64,000 nucleotides of DNA from Propionispira arboris (GCF_900109225.1 NZ_FNZK01000001.1:358800-422799), one strand, 5' to 3'; counted from the first letter of the stretch, positions 34,312 through 43,487 are shown. Translations and numbers: made by a program. Notes: generated by a model from the sequence alone, not told the origin.

Positions 34312-37092
34312 GTGAAACGAATTGATAAGATTTATGAATATATTAAACAGAAATCGAGTGTTTATACCTTAGAAAATCTTAAGGGACGAATTGGTGTAGA
34401 TGCAACAGAAATTGCCGATGAACTGGGAATATTGAGGAATAATGTCAGCATGGAACTCAATGCACTGCATCGGCAGGACAAAATTATTAAAATTATTGGA
34501 CGTCCCGTACTATATTTTGATAAACAGACGGTAGAATCACTTTGTGGGACTGTGATTGAGGGGCCTTGCCAATTTAATACAATTGAAGAGTGTGTAAAAA
34601 TGACTGGTGTCAAAGGGCAAGGTCCCTTTGACCGTTTGATTGGCGCGGATCGGAGTCTGAAAAAACAAGTCGAGCAAGCCAAGGCGGCTATTTTATATCC
34701 GCCGGATGGCTTGCATACACTTATTGTTGGTCAGACGGGGGTAGGTAAAACATTATTTGCGCATATGATGTATGAATATGGGAAAACGATGAATCGGTTC
34801 CCCACAGGTGGCCCATTTATTACGTTTAATTGTGCTGATTATTATAATAACCCGCAGCTTTTGATTTCACATATATTCGGACATATTAAAGGAGCTTTTA
34901 CTGGCGCTGATACAGCAAAAGAAGGCTTGGTGGAAGCTGCTGATAAAGGTGTTTTATTTTTAGATGAAATTCATCGCTTGCCGCCGGAAGGGCAGGAAAT
35001 GATTTTCTACTTTATAGACACAGGAACCTTTAACCGGCTGGGGGAAACTACGCGGGAACGAAAGGCAAAGGTACTGTTAATTGGTGCTACGACCGAAGAT
35101 CCGAATTCCGCCCTTACGAAGACTTTTGTGCGGCGTATTCCGAATATCATTACCATTCGTCCGCTGATGGAACGTTCTTTGGAAGAAAAAGTCGATATTA
35201 TTAAATTGTTGTTGACGGACGAAGTTCAGCGAATTAATAAACCAGTAAAGATTAGTGTGGAATCAATTAAAGCCCTTATTGGTAGTATTAGTAATGGCAA
35301 TGTTGGTCAGCTTAAATCGAATATCAAATTACTTTGTGCCAAAGCTTTTTTAAATGGGATCGACAATCCAAACTATATTGAGATTGATTTCAAGATGCTG
35401 CCACCTAAAATAAAAAATGGACTCTTAACGCTCAGTGCAAATCGCAAAGATCTCGCGGAATTAAGCAAATATATTAATGAACCACTGCTGCTTACGCCGC
35501 CAGGGGATAAAGTTATTCTGGGAACGGAAGATTTGGAGAAAGAACCATTTAATCTGTATCAAATAGTGGAAGATAAAGTGGATCTTTTGAAAGGTGAAGG
35601 CATTAGTGATGATTTAATCAAGCAAATTGTGGCAACCGATGTGAATGTGTATATCAAATCTTTCTATAATAAACAGGATGTACATATGTCAACGAGAGAA
35701 CGTCTGCTTAAGATTGTCGATAAGACACTGGTTGATTTTACGGAAGAAATCAGCCTTCTAGTGCAAAATAGGATGAATCGTGGGTTTAAAGATCGGTTCT
35801 TATATGCCTTCAGCCTTCATTTAAGTGCTTTTTTAAAACGAGTGAAATCCAAAGATGATTTGGCCTACAGTGAAATAGAAGGTGCTATTCCACGTGATTC
35901 ACTAGCATTTCAAGTAGCTGTGGAGATTAAGGATAAAATTGAAGAACATTATCATATTGAAGTGCCAAGGGCGGAGATAGAATATTTTGCTCTTCTGTTG
36001 GAGTCGGTGGAAGATGAGGACAAAGAAGAAAAAGTAATTATTATGGTTGCGACTCATGGAAAAAGTACAGCCACATCCATGGTGGAAGTGGCACAGAAAC
36101 TTTTTAGTACAAATGATCCGAATCTGATTGCGATTGATATGCCGCTAGAGGTAAAACCACAGGAAACTTTGGAGAAAATGATCTCAAGGCTGCAGGAAAT
36201 GAATTATCAACAGGGTGTATTATTATTGGCAGATATGGGTTCACTATGTAATCTCGGTTCTATGATTATGGAACGCCTTAAAGTACAAGTCAAGACGATT
36301 GATATGGTATCGACTCCACTTATATTGGAAGCGATGCGTAAAGCTGATATTGTAGGAATGGATTTAAGCAGTATTTATGAGTCGTTATTGAATTTTAAAG
36401 GGTATGAGGTAGTAGAGTTTAATCGGAATAAAGATGAGGGTGGACGCGAGGTGATTGTAACAATTTGTACATCTGGTGCCGGGGCTGCTGTTAAGTTGAA
36501 AGAGATGATTGAAGAAATACTCTTACATATAGTAGACCGCAAGGTTGAGGTGATTCCGGTTGGTATAAAAAACTTGGATCATGTCATTCGTGAACTTGCT
36601 ATTAACTATAAAATCATTGCTGCTATCGGTATGATCAAACCCAATTATAATATACCATTTATTCCTTTGGAAAAATTAATTGAAGGTGATGGTGAAACGA
36701 TTTTACGCCGTTTGCTAAAAAGCAATGTTAAATTTGTGGAAAAAGAAAAGAAGAATGTTGTGGTGCAGAAACTTTGTGAAGAAAGTTTGCAAAAATTCTT
36801 AACGTATTTAAATCCAATTAAGGTAATGAGTGTATTACTTGAATTTGACAGTGTATTGGAAAAGAAAATGGGTAAGAAGTTTAGCAATCCAATTAAAATC
36901 CGTCTTATTGTCCATTGTGGCTGTGCATTGGAACGGATGGTGATCAATAATGGACTTGTTTATACCGGAAATCGGCAAAATATTGATACACAAAAGTTTA
37001 ATTGTATCACAGAAGCCACTAGTGTATTTGAAAGAAGCTTAAAAATCAAGCTTACTGAGGATGAGATATATTACATGACAGATATGATATAG
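34312..37092 (+). CDS. levR: LevR-type sigma-54-dependent PTS regulator
   Basis: A 926-residue activator. An N-terminal winged helix (LKGRIGVDATEIADELGI) is followed by an AAA+ sigma-54 activation domain with Walker A GQTGVGKT, the sigma-54 contact loop GAFTGA (residues 194-199) and Walker B VLFLDEIHRL. A PRD, an EIIA-Man-like domain (VATHGKST, His582), an EIIB-like segment and a terminal PRD come next. PTS phosphorylation should tune activity: inactive when EII components are phosphorylated, active during transport. A GTG start at 34312 is chosen (GAGGA nine bases upstream); TTG 34303 is possible. It lies directly upstream of the PTS and its -24/-12 promoter. Confidence 0.95.
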   Translation: MKRIDKIYEYIKQKSSVYTLENLKGRIGVDATEIADELGILRNNVSMELNALHRQDKIIKIIGRPVLYFDKQTVESLCGTVIEGPCQFNTIEECVKMTGVKGQGPFDRLIGADRSLKKQVEQAKAAILYPPDGLHTLIVGQTGVGKTLFAHMMYEYGKTMNRFPTGGPFITFNCADYYNNPQLLISHIFGHIKGAFTGADTAKEGLVEAADKGVLFLDEIHRLPPEGQEMIFYFIDTGTFNRLGETTRERKAKVLLIGATTEDPNSALTKTFVRRIPNIITIRPLMERSLEEKVDIIKLLLTDEVQRINKPVKISVESIKALIGSISNGNVGQLKSNIKLLCAKAFLNGIDNPNYIEIDFKMLPPKIKNGLLTLSANRKDLAELSKYINEPLLLTPPGDKVILGTEDLEKEPFNLYQIVEDKVDLLKGEGISDDLIKQIVATDVNVYIKSFYNKQDVHMSTRERLLKIVDKTLVDFTEEISLLVQNRMNRGFKDRFLYAFSLHLSAFLKRVKSKDDLAYSEIEGAIPRDSLAFQVAVEIKDKIEEHYHIEVPRAEIEYFALLLESVEDEDKEEKVIIMVATHGKSTATSMVEVAQKLFSTNDPNLIAIDMPLEVKPQETLEKMISRLQEMNYQQGVLLLADMGSLCNLGSMIMERLKVQVKTIDMVSTPLILEAMRKADIVGMDLSSIYESLLNFKGYEVVEFNRNKDEGGREVIVTICTSGAGAAVKLKEMIEEILLHIVDRKVEVIPVGIKNLDHVIRELAINYKIIAAIGMIKPNYNIPFIPLEKLIEGDGETILRRLLKSNVKFVEKEKKNVVVQKLCEESLQKFLTYLNPIKVMSVLLEFDSVLEKKMGKKFSNPIKIRLIVHCGCALERMVINNGLVYTGNRQNIDTQKFNCITEATSVFERSLKIKLTEDEIYYMTDMI

Positions 37093-37096
37093 TATT

Positions 37097-37143
37097 AAAA
37101 ATACACTATTTTGGCTAAAAATCGAAGTAGTGTATTTTTTTTA
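37097..37143 (+). terminator. Intrinsic terminator after levR
   Basis: AAAAATACACTA / TAGTGTATTTTTT stem with a 19-base loop and T run. Confidence 0.85.
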
Positions 37144-37153
37144 TAAATGGAAA

Positions 37154-37203
37154 TAGTGTATCTGATAATAAAATATAGAGTATTTTAAAAATAAATAGAG
37201 TAT
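37154..37203 (+). repeat. Short tandem-spaced direct repeats upstream of the PTS promoter
   Basis: TAGTGTAT (37154), TAGAGTAT (37176) and TAGAGTAT (37196) are spaced about 20-22 bases, two DNA turns. A fourth match (TAGTGTAT) is the right stem of the levR terminator at 37128. They may be upstream activator sites for LevR. Confidence 0.4.
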
Positions 37204-37243
37204 TGATTATTGAAAAAAGAAAGGAAAAGTAAGCATAATCAAT
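37202..37243. promoter_or_regulatory. Inverted repeat, candidate upstream activating sequence
   Basis: ATTGATTAT (37202-37210) and ATAATCAAT (37235-37243) are perfect complements with centres 33 bases apart, about three helical turns. They lie 25-66 bases before the -24 element. This is the expected place for a sigma-54 activator such as LevR. Confidence 0.5.
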
Positions 37244-37267
37244 CACTTTCGTTTTGATACACAATGT

Positions 37268-37283
37268 TGGCACGGGGCTTGCA
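37268..37283 (+). promoter_or_regulatory. Sigma-54 promoter of the mannose-family PTS operon
   Basis: TGGCACGGGGCTTGCA matches the sigma-54 consensus TGGCACG-N4-TTGCW at every fixed base, with GG at -24 and GC at -12. The rpoN gene (55232) and a LevR activator with GAFTGA (34312) are both in this window. Confidence 0.93.
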
Positions 37284-37368
37284 TTATATATTGGCGTGGA
37301 GAAAAAAGTGTTTTAGCATTTATATATTTTATTCACCAATAACGGAACTTATATTGAGGAGGGTTCAC

Positions 37369-37800
37369 ATGCTAGCAATTTTAGTAGGGACACATGGTAA
37401 TTTTGCAACAGAACTTGTTAAAACTTGCGAAATGATTTGCGGTGCGACAACCAATGTTCGAGCAATTACTTTAGTACCGGGAGAAAGTCCGGATGATGTA
37501 GTAAAAAAATATGAAACTGCAATCGCTGAAATGGATACAGAAGAAGGGGTAATCTTCTTAAATGATTTATTTGGCGGTAGTCCATATAATGCAGCTTGTC
37601 GGCTTGTAATCAACAATGAAAAATATGGTATTGTTACAGGTGTTAGTCTGCCAATGCTTATTGAACTGGTTGGTATACAGCTTACGGATGAGCATTTAGA
37701 CATTAAAGAAGTTATGGATAAAGCAGTGGAAGCTGGAAAAGCCGGCGCACAGACATTTCATGCCAGTGCAATCAAAGAAGATGAGGAGGATGATTTATAA
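37369..37800 (+). CDS. manX: PTS mannose-family EIIA component
   Basis: A 143-residue cytoplasmic phosphocarrier. The phosphorylated His is His9 in LVGTHGNFA. It also has VEAGKAGAQTF near the end. The ATG at 37369 follows GAGGAGGG; an earlier in-frame ATG lies inside the sigma-54 promoter and is rejected. Its stop codon overlaps the EIIB start by one base. EIIA and EIIB are separate proteins here, as in Bacillus LevD/LevE and unlike ManX of E. coli. Confidence 0.92.
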   Translation: MLAILVGTHGNFATELVKTCEMICGATTNVRAITLVPGESPDDVVKKYETAIAEMDTEEGVIFLNDLFGGSPYNAACRLVINNEKYGIVTGVSLPMLIELVGIQLTDEHLDIKEVMDKAVEAGKAGAQTFHASAIKEDEEDDL

Positions 37801-38276
37801 TGAATATCGTATTAGCAAGAATTGATGACCGTTTAATCCATGGTCAGGTTGCAACTGTTTGGGCTAAACGAACTGAATGTGAACGTATTATCGTCTGTGA
37901 TGATGATGTAGCGGCAGATTCGATTCGTGCTACCTTATTAAAACAAGTAGCACCACCGGGAGTTAAATCGAGTGTAGTAGATATTGAAAAAGCAATTCGT
38001 GTTTATAATAATCCTAAATACGAAGCGGTGAAATGTTTGCTTCTATTTACCAATCCAACCAGTGTACTGCAAATGGTTGAAGGCGGTGTTGATATCAAAA
38101 CGATCAATATCGGCGGGATGAGTTTCAAAGAAGGCAAACGTCAGATTACGGGTGCTGTTTCTGTCAATGATCAGGATGTTGAATCCTTTAAAAAATTAAA
38201 TGAAAAAGGGATTGAACTTGAAATCAGAAAAGTAGATACAGATAAAAAGGTAATGCTGATGGATGTTTTAAAATAA
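37800..38276 (+). CDS. PTS mannose/fructose/sorbose-family EIIB component
   Basis: A 158-residue phosphocarrier. The phosphorylated His is in RIDDRLIHGQVAT (His14), and INIGGMSFKEGKRQIT is another family-typical stretch. It takes phosphate from EIIA and passes it to the sugar as it crosses EIIC/EIID. The start overlaps the EIIA stop by one base, giving coupled translation. Sugar specificity (mannose, glucose, fructose or sorbose) is not evident. Confidence 0.93.
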   Translation: MNIVLARIDDRLIHGQVATVWAKRTECERIIVCDDDVAADSIRATLLKQVAPPGVKSSVVDIEKAIRVYNNPKYEAVKCLLLFTNPTSVLQMVEGGVDIKTINIGGMSFKEGKRQITGAVSVNDQDVESFKKLNEKGIELEIRKVDTDKKVMLMDVLK

Positions 38277-38360
38277 TAAAATGCATTCGTTTCATGATTA
38301 GGCAAGTTTTCTCAAAATGGTTTCACAAAAAATATATATCATAAAATGGAGGGAAACATA

Positions 38361-39161
38361 ATGGATCTTAGTAGTATGCAAATTATTGCGATCTTCATTG
38401 TATCTTGTGTGGCTGGTATGGGTAGTGTTTTGGATGAATTTCAAACACACAGACCTTTGATCGCCTGCACAGTTACAGGCCTTATTCTTGGAGATATGAC
38501 AACAGGTATTATTATTGGTGGTACACTTGAAATGATCGCTTTAGGCTGGATGAATATCGGTGCCGCGATGGCTCCGGATGCAGCACTTGCTTCGGTTATT
38601 TCAACCATTCTGGTAGTTGCAGGTCATCAGAGTGTGGGTGCCGGGATAGCAATTGCTATGCCGCTTGCAGCAGCAGGTCAGGTTCTGACAATTATCTGCC
38701 GGACACTTACCGTGTTTTTTCAGCATAAAGCGGATAGTTATGGTGAACAGGGGAATTTAAGAGGAATTGATATTTGCCATCTTGGCGCTCTCGGTATTCA
38801 GGCACTTCGTGTGGCGATTCCTTCTACTCTTGTTGCTATGTATATTGGCACTGGAGTTGTACAGGATTTGCTTGCGGCAATTCCACAAGTTATCACTGGC
38901 GGGCTTCAGGTAGCCGGCGGATTTATCGTAGTAGTTGGGTACGCAATGGTTATTAATATGATGGGCGTATCTTATTTGATGCCTTTCTTCTTCTTGGGTT
39001 TCGTATTCGCAGCCTTCACAAACTTCAACCTGGTAGCATTTGGTGTAATTGGTCTTGTAATCGCTATTGTATACATCCAATTAAATCCTAAATATCAGGT
39101 AATGGCAGCAGCTTCGGCAGCTGGTGGATCCAGTGATTCAGATGACGATTTGGACGATTAA
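38361..39161 (+). CDS. manY: PTS mannose-family EIIC component
   Basis: A 266-residue integral membrane protein, one of the two subunits forming the sugar path. It has the family signature in GTLEMIALGWMNIGAAMAPD and AVASVIS-like helices, and ends with an acidic Ser/Asp tail (GGSSDSDDDLDD). The ATG at 38361 follows GGAGGG. There is an 84-base gap after EIIB, longer than the other gaps in the operon, without a visible terminator. Confidence 0.92.
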   Translation: MDLSSMQIIAIFIVSCVAGMGSVLDEFQTHRPLIACTVTGLILGDMTTGIIIGGTLEMIALGWMNIGAAMAPDAALASVISTILVVAGHQSVGAGIAIAMPLAAAGQVLTIICRTLTVFFQHKADSYGEQGNLRGIDICHLGALGIQALRVAIPSTLVAMYIGTGVVQDLLAAIPQVITGGLQVAGGFIVVVGYAMVINMMGVSYLMPFFFLGFVFAAFTNFNLVAFGVIGLVIAIVYIQLNPKYQVMAAASAAGGSSDSDDDLDD

Positions 39162-39193
39162 TTTAAGAAGAATTTAAGGGAGGAAGATTAATA

Positions 39194-40009
39194 ATGAAAA
39201 AGCTTACGAAAAGTGATTTTTTCTGGGCGTTTGTCCGTTCCAATTTTGCACAGGGTTCTTGGAACATGGAAAGAATGCAGGCTTTAGGATATTGCTTTGG
39301 GATGGTGCCAATTCTTAAAAGACTGTATGAAGGTGATGAACTTAAACAGGCAATTAAAAGACATCTTGAATTTTATAATACACAGCCGTTTGTAACTGCA
39401 CCAATCATTGGTATTACCGCTGCAATGGAAGAACAAAGAGCCAATGGTAAAGACATTCCAGATGGTGTTATCAACGGTATTAAAGTTGGTATGATGGGAC
39501 CTTTAGCTGGTGTTGGTGATCCTATATTCTGGGGTACTTTAAGACCAATTACCGCGGCTCTTGGTGCATCTTTGGCACTTACTGGCAGTGTTGGTGGACC
39601 AATTCTGTTTTTTGTCTTATTTAATGCAGTTCGCTTAGCAGTTAGATGGTATGGTATTAAATATGGCTATACAAAAGGTACAGATGTGGTACAAGATGTT
39701 GCCGGTAATAAATTGCAGAAACTTACAGAAGGTGCTTCGATCTTAGGTTTGTTTGTAATGGGTGCTTTGGTTAATAAATGGACATCGGTAAATGTTCCTC
39801 TGGTTGTATCGCAGATTACGATGCAGGATGGAAAAGTAGTTACGACTACGGTTCAAACGATCTTAGATCAGTTAATGCCAGGTTTGATTCCATTGATTTT
39901 AACTTTTATCTGCATGAGATTGATGAAAAATAAAGTAAATGCAATTTGGATTATCTTCGGCTTATTTGCTGTTGGTATCATTGGTTATGGTTTAGGTATT
40001 TTAAAATAA
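39194..40009 (+). CDS. manZ: PTS mannose-family EIID component
   Basis: A 271-residue membrane-associated subunit. The N-terminal WAFVRSNFAQGSWNMERMQA and GMMGPLAGVGDPIFWGTLRP are the EIID signatures. Two or three helices lie near the C-terminus. With EIIC it forms the translocation complex. It is the last gene of the sigma-54 operon and is followed by a strong terminator. Confidence 0.94.
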   Translation: MKKLTKSDFFWAFVRSNFAQGSWNMERMQALGYCFGMVPILKRLYEGDELKQAIKRHLEFYNTQPFVTAPIIGITAAMEEQRANGKDIPDGVINGIKVGMMGPLAGVGDPIFWGTLRPITAALGASLALTGSVGGPILFFVLFNAVRLAVRWYGIKYGYTKGTDVVQDVAGNKLQKLTEGASILGLFVMGALVNKWTSVNVPLVVSQITMQDGKVVTTTVQTILDQLMPGLIPLILTFICMRLMKNKVNAIWIIFGLFAVGIIGYGLGILK

Positions 40010-40017
40010 TCAATCCA

Positions 40018-40048
40018 CAAAAAAGGCTATTTATAATAGCCTTTTTTG
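40018..40048 (+). terminator. Intrinsic terminator of the PTS operon
   Basis: AAAAAAGGCTAT / ATAGCCTTTTTT with a TTATA loop. Confidence 0.9.
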
Positions 40049-40101
40049 TCTATTTAAATTTAAAGATGTAAAAAAATAAATATACTTTGTACCCCAAGGG
40101 G

Positions 40102-40130
40102 TTTACATTTTTCACTAGAGTCTTTAAAAT
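40102..40130 (+). promoter_or_regulatory. pfkA promoter candidate
   Basis: TTTACA (40102-40107), 17-base spacer, TAAAAT (40125-40130). It gives a leader of about 150 bases before pfkA. Confidence 0.5.
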
Positions 40131-40287
40131 AAACGTAGGGGATTGTTTAATAAAATTTAAGCAAATATAAGTCAAAATAAAATATTCAATCCTTATAACT
40201 AAGTAAAAATAAGTTTTTTATTTGTAAATTGTTTCAATTAAAATGGAAACGGACAAATATTTTTCAAAAGATAAGGAGAATTATTCT

Positions 40288-41247
40288 ATGCTAAAATGTA
40301 TTGCAGTTATGACAAGCGGCGGAGACAGTCCAGGGATGAATGCGGCAGCACGGGCCGTTGTTCGTACGGCACTTTATGAAGGTGTTGAGGTTTGGGGAAT
40401 TAACAACGGGTATAAAGGTGCTATTGAAGATGATATGTATAAATTGGAATCTCGTTCCGTAGGAGATATCATTCAAAGAGGCGGCACTTTTTTGGGGACA
40501 GCTCGTAGTCCTGAATTCAAAACAGAAGAAGGCCGTAAGCAAGCTATGGCCAATTTTAAAAAACATGGGATTCAGGGTTTGGTTATTATCGGTGGTGATG
40601 GCAGCTTAACGGGCGGTGCGTTGTTGAGCAAATTGGGGATGCCGATTGTCGGTCTTCCTGGTACCATTGATAATGATGTATGGGGAACGGATTACACGAT
40701 TGGTGCTGATACAGCTGCCAATACGATTGTGGATGCCATCAATAAACTTAGAGATACAGCTTCAGCACATCGTCGCATTATCCTTATTGAAGTTATGGGA
40801 CGTAAATCTGGTTGGCTCGCAATGACAACTGGGATTGCCGGTGGGGCAGAATATGTTCTGGTTCCAGAAGTAAAATATAATATTGATGATATGTGTCAGG
40901 AACTTAAGGAAGCTTATGATCGTGGTAAACGTTACAGCATCGTTGTTGTTGCTGAAGGCGCTGGCAGTGCTATTGAAATTGGTAAAGAAGTTGGCGAAAA
41001 GACAGGCATTGATACAAGAGTGTCGGTTTTAGGACATATCCAGCGCGGTGGATCACCAAGTGTGGAAGACCGCATTAAAGCAAGCATGCTCGGTGAAAAA
41101 GCTGCTTTGGCATTAATTTCTGGGTTATCAAATGTAGTGTTTGGTTTTGATGCAGGGAAAGTGGTTAGCATTGATCTCAATGATGCGGTACATAATCAAA
41201 AAACCCTGGATCCGGAATTGATTCGTTTAGCACGTGTATTAGCATAA
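40288..41247 (+). CDS. pfkA: ATP-dependent 6-phosphofructokinase
   Basis: Commits fructose-6-phosphate to glycolysis. At 319 residues it has the standard length of bacterial PfkA. Motifs are VMTSGGDSPGMNAA (ATP loop), GGDGSLTGG (Gly-Asp-Gly selecting ATP over PPi), LPGTIDNDVWGTDYTIG with catalytic Asp, EVMGRKSGWLA, and LGHIQRGGSPS at the effector/substrate interface. The ATG at 40288 follows AAGGAG; a longer frame from 40243 is not supported. It is monocistronic, between the PTS and lysA, and its terminator also serves the leftward lysA. Confidence 0.96.
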   Translation: MLKCIAVMTSGGDSPGMNAAARAVVRTALYEGVEVWGINNGYKGAIEDDMYKLESRSVGDIIQRGGTFLGTARSPEFKTEEGRKQAMANFKKHGIQGLVIIGGDGSLTGGALLSKLGMPIVGLPGTIDNDVWGTDYTIGADTAANTIVDAINKLRDTASAHRRIILIEVMGRKSGWLAMTTGIAGGAEYVLVPEVKYNIDDMCQELKEAYDRGKRYSIVVVAEGAGSAIEIGKEVGEKTGIDTRVSVLGHIQRGGSPSVEDRIKASMLGEKAALALISGLSNVVFGFDAGKVVSIDLNDAVHNQKTLDPELIRLARVLA

Positions 41248-41261
41248 AAGAAAAAGAAAAG

Positions 41262-41300
41262 AAAACCCCCACTGCGCGTTTGCGCAGCGGGGGTTTTCTT
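41262..41300. terminator. Bidirectional terminator between pfkA and lysA
   Basis: AAAACCCCCACTGCGC / GCGCAGCGGGGGTTTT stem (one A-C mismatch) with a GTTT loop. T-rich sequence occurs on both strands. Confidence 0.9.
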
Positions 41301-41336
41301 GTAGTAGGAGTTTTGGTTGAATTTTATAGTTCGTAT

Positions 41337-42590
41337 TTAAAATACGGAACCATCATAGTGAAGTGTAGCAAAATAATCATCTAGTGTTTCGGCCCGGCGA
41401 ATCAGTTCGACATCACCGTTTTCTTTCCATAAGAGTTCAGCCGAACGAAGTTTTCCATTATAATTAAATCCCATAGAATGACCATGGGCACCGGCATCAT
41501 GAATCACAATACGATCCCCGATGTCAATGGCTGGCAATTGACGGTCAATTGCAAATTTATCATTATTTTCACAAAGTGAACCTGTAATATCATACGTATG
41601 GTCTAAGGGTGCATTTTCTTTGCCCACTACGGTAATATGATGGTACGCACCGTAAAGTGCCGGACGCATCAGATTCGCCATACAAGAATCAAGTCCCATA
41701 TAGTCTTTGTATGTTTTCTTTTCATGAAGTGCAGTCGAGACAAGATATCCATAAGGACCTGTGATAGCACGACCAAGTTCCATAGCGATGGCCAGGTTCA
41801 AACCTGCCGGGCGGATGATTTTGTCGTATGCTGTATGAATGCCAGCACCAATATATTCTAAATCAATAGCAGTTTCTTCTGGGCGGTAGGGAATTCCAAC
41901 ACCGCCGCCTAAATTTACAAATTCCAGATTAATGGCAAGCTTTTCTTTAATTTCAACAGCGAGATTAAACATAAGCTCCGCTGTTGCAATAAAGGAATTT
42001 GGGTTTAATTCATTCGAAATAACCATAGTGTGCAGACCAAAACGTTTTACGCCTTTATCTTTGCAGATTTGGTAGCCTTCAAACAATTGTTTTTTTGTCA
42101 AACCATATTTCGCTTCTTCTGGTTTGCCAATAATGTCATTGCCTTCAATTAAGGATCCAGGGTTGTAACGGAAGGATAATACTTCTGGAAACCCGGCATT
42201 TTTTTCTAAATATTCAATATGGGTAATATCATCAAGATTGATAATTGCACCCAAAGAGATTGCTTTTTGAAATTCATCCGCTGGTGTATCATTGGATGTG
42301 AGCATGATTTTTTCACCGTGGATCCCAGCTTTATCGGATAAGATTAGTTCCGCTAAGGAACTGCAATCAGCACCAGCGCCTTCTTCAGCAAGAATTTGCA
42401 ATAAACGCGGATTCGGTGCTGCCTTTACGGCATAATGTTCACGAAAAGAAGGTGCCCAGGAAAAAGCTTTGAATAAGCGGCGCATATTGAGGCGAATAGC
42501 CTTTTCATCATAAATATGAAAAGGTGTTGGATATTTTTGAATAATTTTTTCAAGTTGAGATTGTGAAATTGGGAAGATTTTTTCAGCCAT
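41337..42590 (-). CDS. lysA: Diaminopimelate decarboxylase
   Basis: Converts meso-diaminopimelate to lysine with PLP. The 417-residue fold type III enzyme has the PLP-binding Lys56 in HYAVKAAPN, the phosphate-binding NLGGGVGIPY, then ELGRAITGPYGY and RPALYGAYHH. The usual substrate-site CESGD reads CENND here (GSLCENNDKFA), a divergence found in some Firmicute members. The lysine riboswitch upstream strongly supports the lysine role. The GGAGGT ribosome site lies about 13 bases before the ATG, slightly far. It is transcribed leftward from a perfect consensus promoter. Confidence 0.9.
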   Translation of the reverse strand: MAEKIFPISQSQLEKIIQKYPTPFHIYDEKAIRLNMRRLFKAFSWAPSFREHYAVKAAPNPRLLQILAEEGAGADCSSLAELILSDKAGIHGEKIMLTSNDTPADEFQKAISLGAIINLDDITHIEYLEKNAGFPEVLSFRYNPGSLIEGNDIIGKPEEAKYGLTKKQLFEGYQICKDKGVKRFGLHTMVISNELNPNSFIATAELMFNLAVEIKEKLAINLEFVNLGGGVGIPYRPEETAIDLEYIGAGIHTAYDKIIRPAGLNLAIAMELGRAITGPYGYLVSTALHEKKTYKDYMGLDSCMANLMRPALYGAYHHITVVGKENAPLDHTYDITGSLCENNDKFAIDRQLPAIDIGDRIVIHDAGAHGHSMGFNYNGKLRSAELLWKENGDVELIRRAETLDDYFATLHYDGSVF

Positions 42591-42631
42591 AAATTAATAA
42601 TACCTCCAATTGATTTTACATACTTATCGGA

Positions 42632-42672
42632 AACAAAAAAGCGATTCGAAAGAAAGCTTCTCGCAAATCGCT
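42632..42672 (-). terminator. Riboswitch expression-platform terminator
   Basis: On the minus strand AGCGATTTGCGA pairs with TTCGAATCGCT, followed by TTTTTTG. It follows the lysine aptamer directly, so ligand binding should favour termination before lysA. Confidence 0.88.
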
Positions 42673-42689
42673 ACGTATTTATAGCATGC

Positions 42690-42860
42690 AAGATAGCACT
42701 CCATACGTTTGTATGACAGTCTGGTGTTTATTCAACCCAAGACCAATAATTCTCCTTTACCATTCGAAAATTATTTCGGCGATAATCCCTTTTCCTATAC
42801 ATCAACGTTGGTAACTCTGCATAGGTACTATTGATTTATCGCACCTCTATCTGTAAATAT
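42690..42860 (-). ncRNA. Lysine riboswitch (L-box) aptamer
   Basis: Read on the minus strand, the conserved blocks appear in the right order: GATAGAGGTGCGA, AGTA, GGAAAAGGGATTATCGCCGAA, TTGGTCTTGGG, ACTGTCA and TGGAGTGCTATC. GATAG and CTATC close the P1 stem. It lies between a consensus promoter and a terminator in front of lysA, so it controls lysA by transcription termination in response to lysine. Confidence 0.95.
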
Positions 42861-42881
42861 GTAAATATTATATTGGTATGT

Positions 42882-42910
42882 ATTATAACAATATTCAAGA
42901 TAAGTGTCAA
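42882..42910 (-). promoter_or_regulatory. lysA promoter
   Basis: On the minus strand, TTGACA (42905-42910) and TATAAT (42882-42887) with a 17-base spacer: an exact sigma-A consensus. The start would be about 15-20 bases before the riboswitch. Confidence 0.92.
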
Positions 42911-43084
42911 TTGAAAATTAGAATCAATCGTCATTAAAAAATATTTACGGCTTTTTGATTCAGTGGTGATCTTTTGCGAGGCGGTAAACGAAGAAACATT
43001 TGATTTTTAACGAAATAATTAGGGTTAGCTGTTTTTTTGTGATAAAATAAAAGTAATATTTATTGTTATAAGGAGAAAATTTTT

Positions 43085-43459
43085 ATGTGGATGAGAATTT
43101 GGCGCTGGGTACAAATGTTTCGTGAAGATTTGTTGGTTTTATTTATTGCAGTGCGAAATCCGGCAACTTCAAGAAGCATAAAAGTTTTATTTTTATTGGC
43201 AGTTGGCTATTTGATTAGTCCGATTGATTTTATTCCTGATACAATACCTGTAGTAGGGCTTATGGATGATATGGTTATTGTTCCAGCCTTGCTTTATTTT
43301 ATTATGAGAATACTTCCACCTGGTGTGCGGCACGATAGTGAAATGAAGGCGCAGCGCTTAGGACGGAAGTTACCCTATATTTTTTTTGCTTTGGCTGTTT
43401 TTCTGGTGACTTGGATGGTATTTATTTTCTGGGTCATATATTCATTGCTAATGAAATAA
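43085..43459 (+). CDS. YkvA-like DUF1232 membrane protein
   Basis: A 124-residue protein with the DUF1232 signature GYLISPIDFIPDTIPVVGLM followed by DDMVIVPALLYFI. A second hydrophobic helix ends the protein (IFFALAVFLVTWMVFIFWVI). Function of the family is unknown. It is encoded 28 bases before topB and may be cotranscribed. The ATG has AAGGAGAAAA upstream. Confidence 0.83.
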   Translation: MWMRIWRWVQMFREDLLVLFIAVRNPATSRSIKVLFLLAVGYLISPIDFIPDTIPVVGLMDDMVIVPALLYFIMRILPPGVRHDSEMKAQRLGRKLPYIFFALAVFLVTWMVFIFWVIYSLLMK

Positions 43460-43487
43460 TAGGGGATTTTGATGAGGTGTAAATTTA

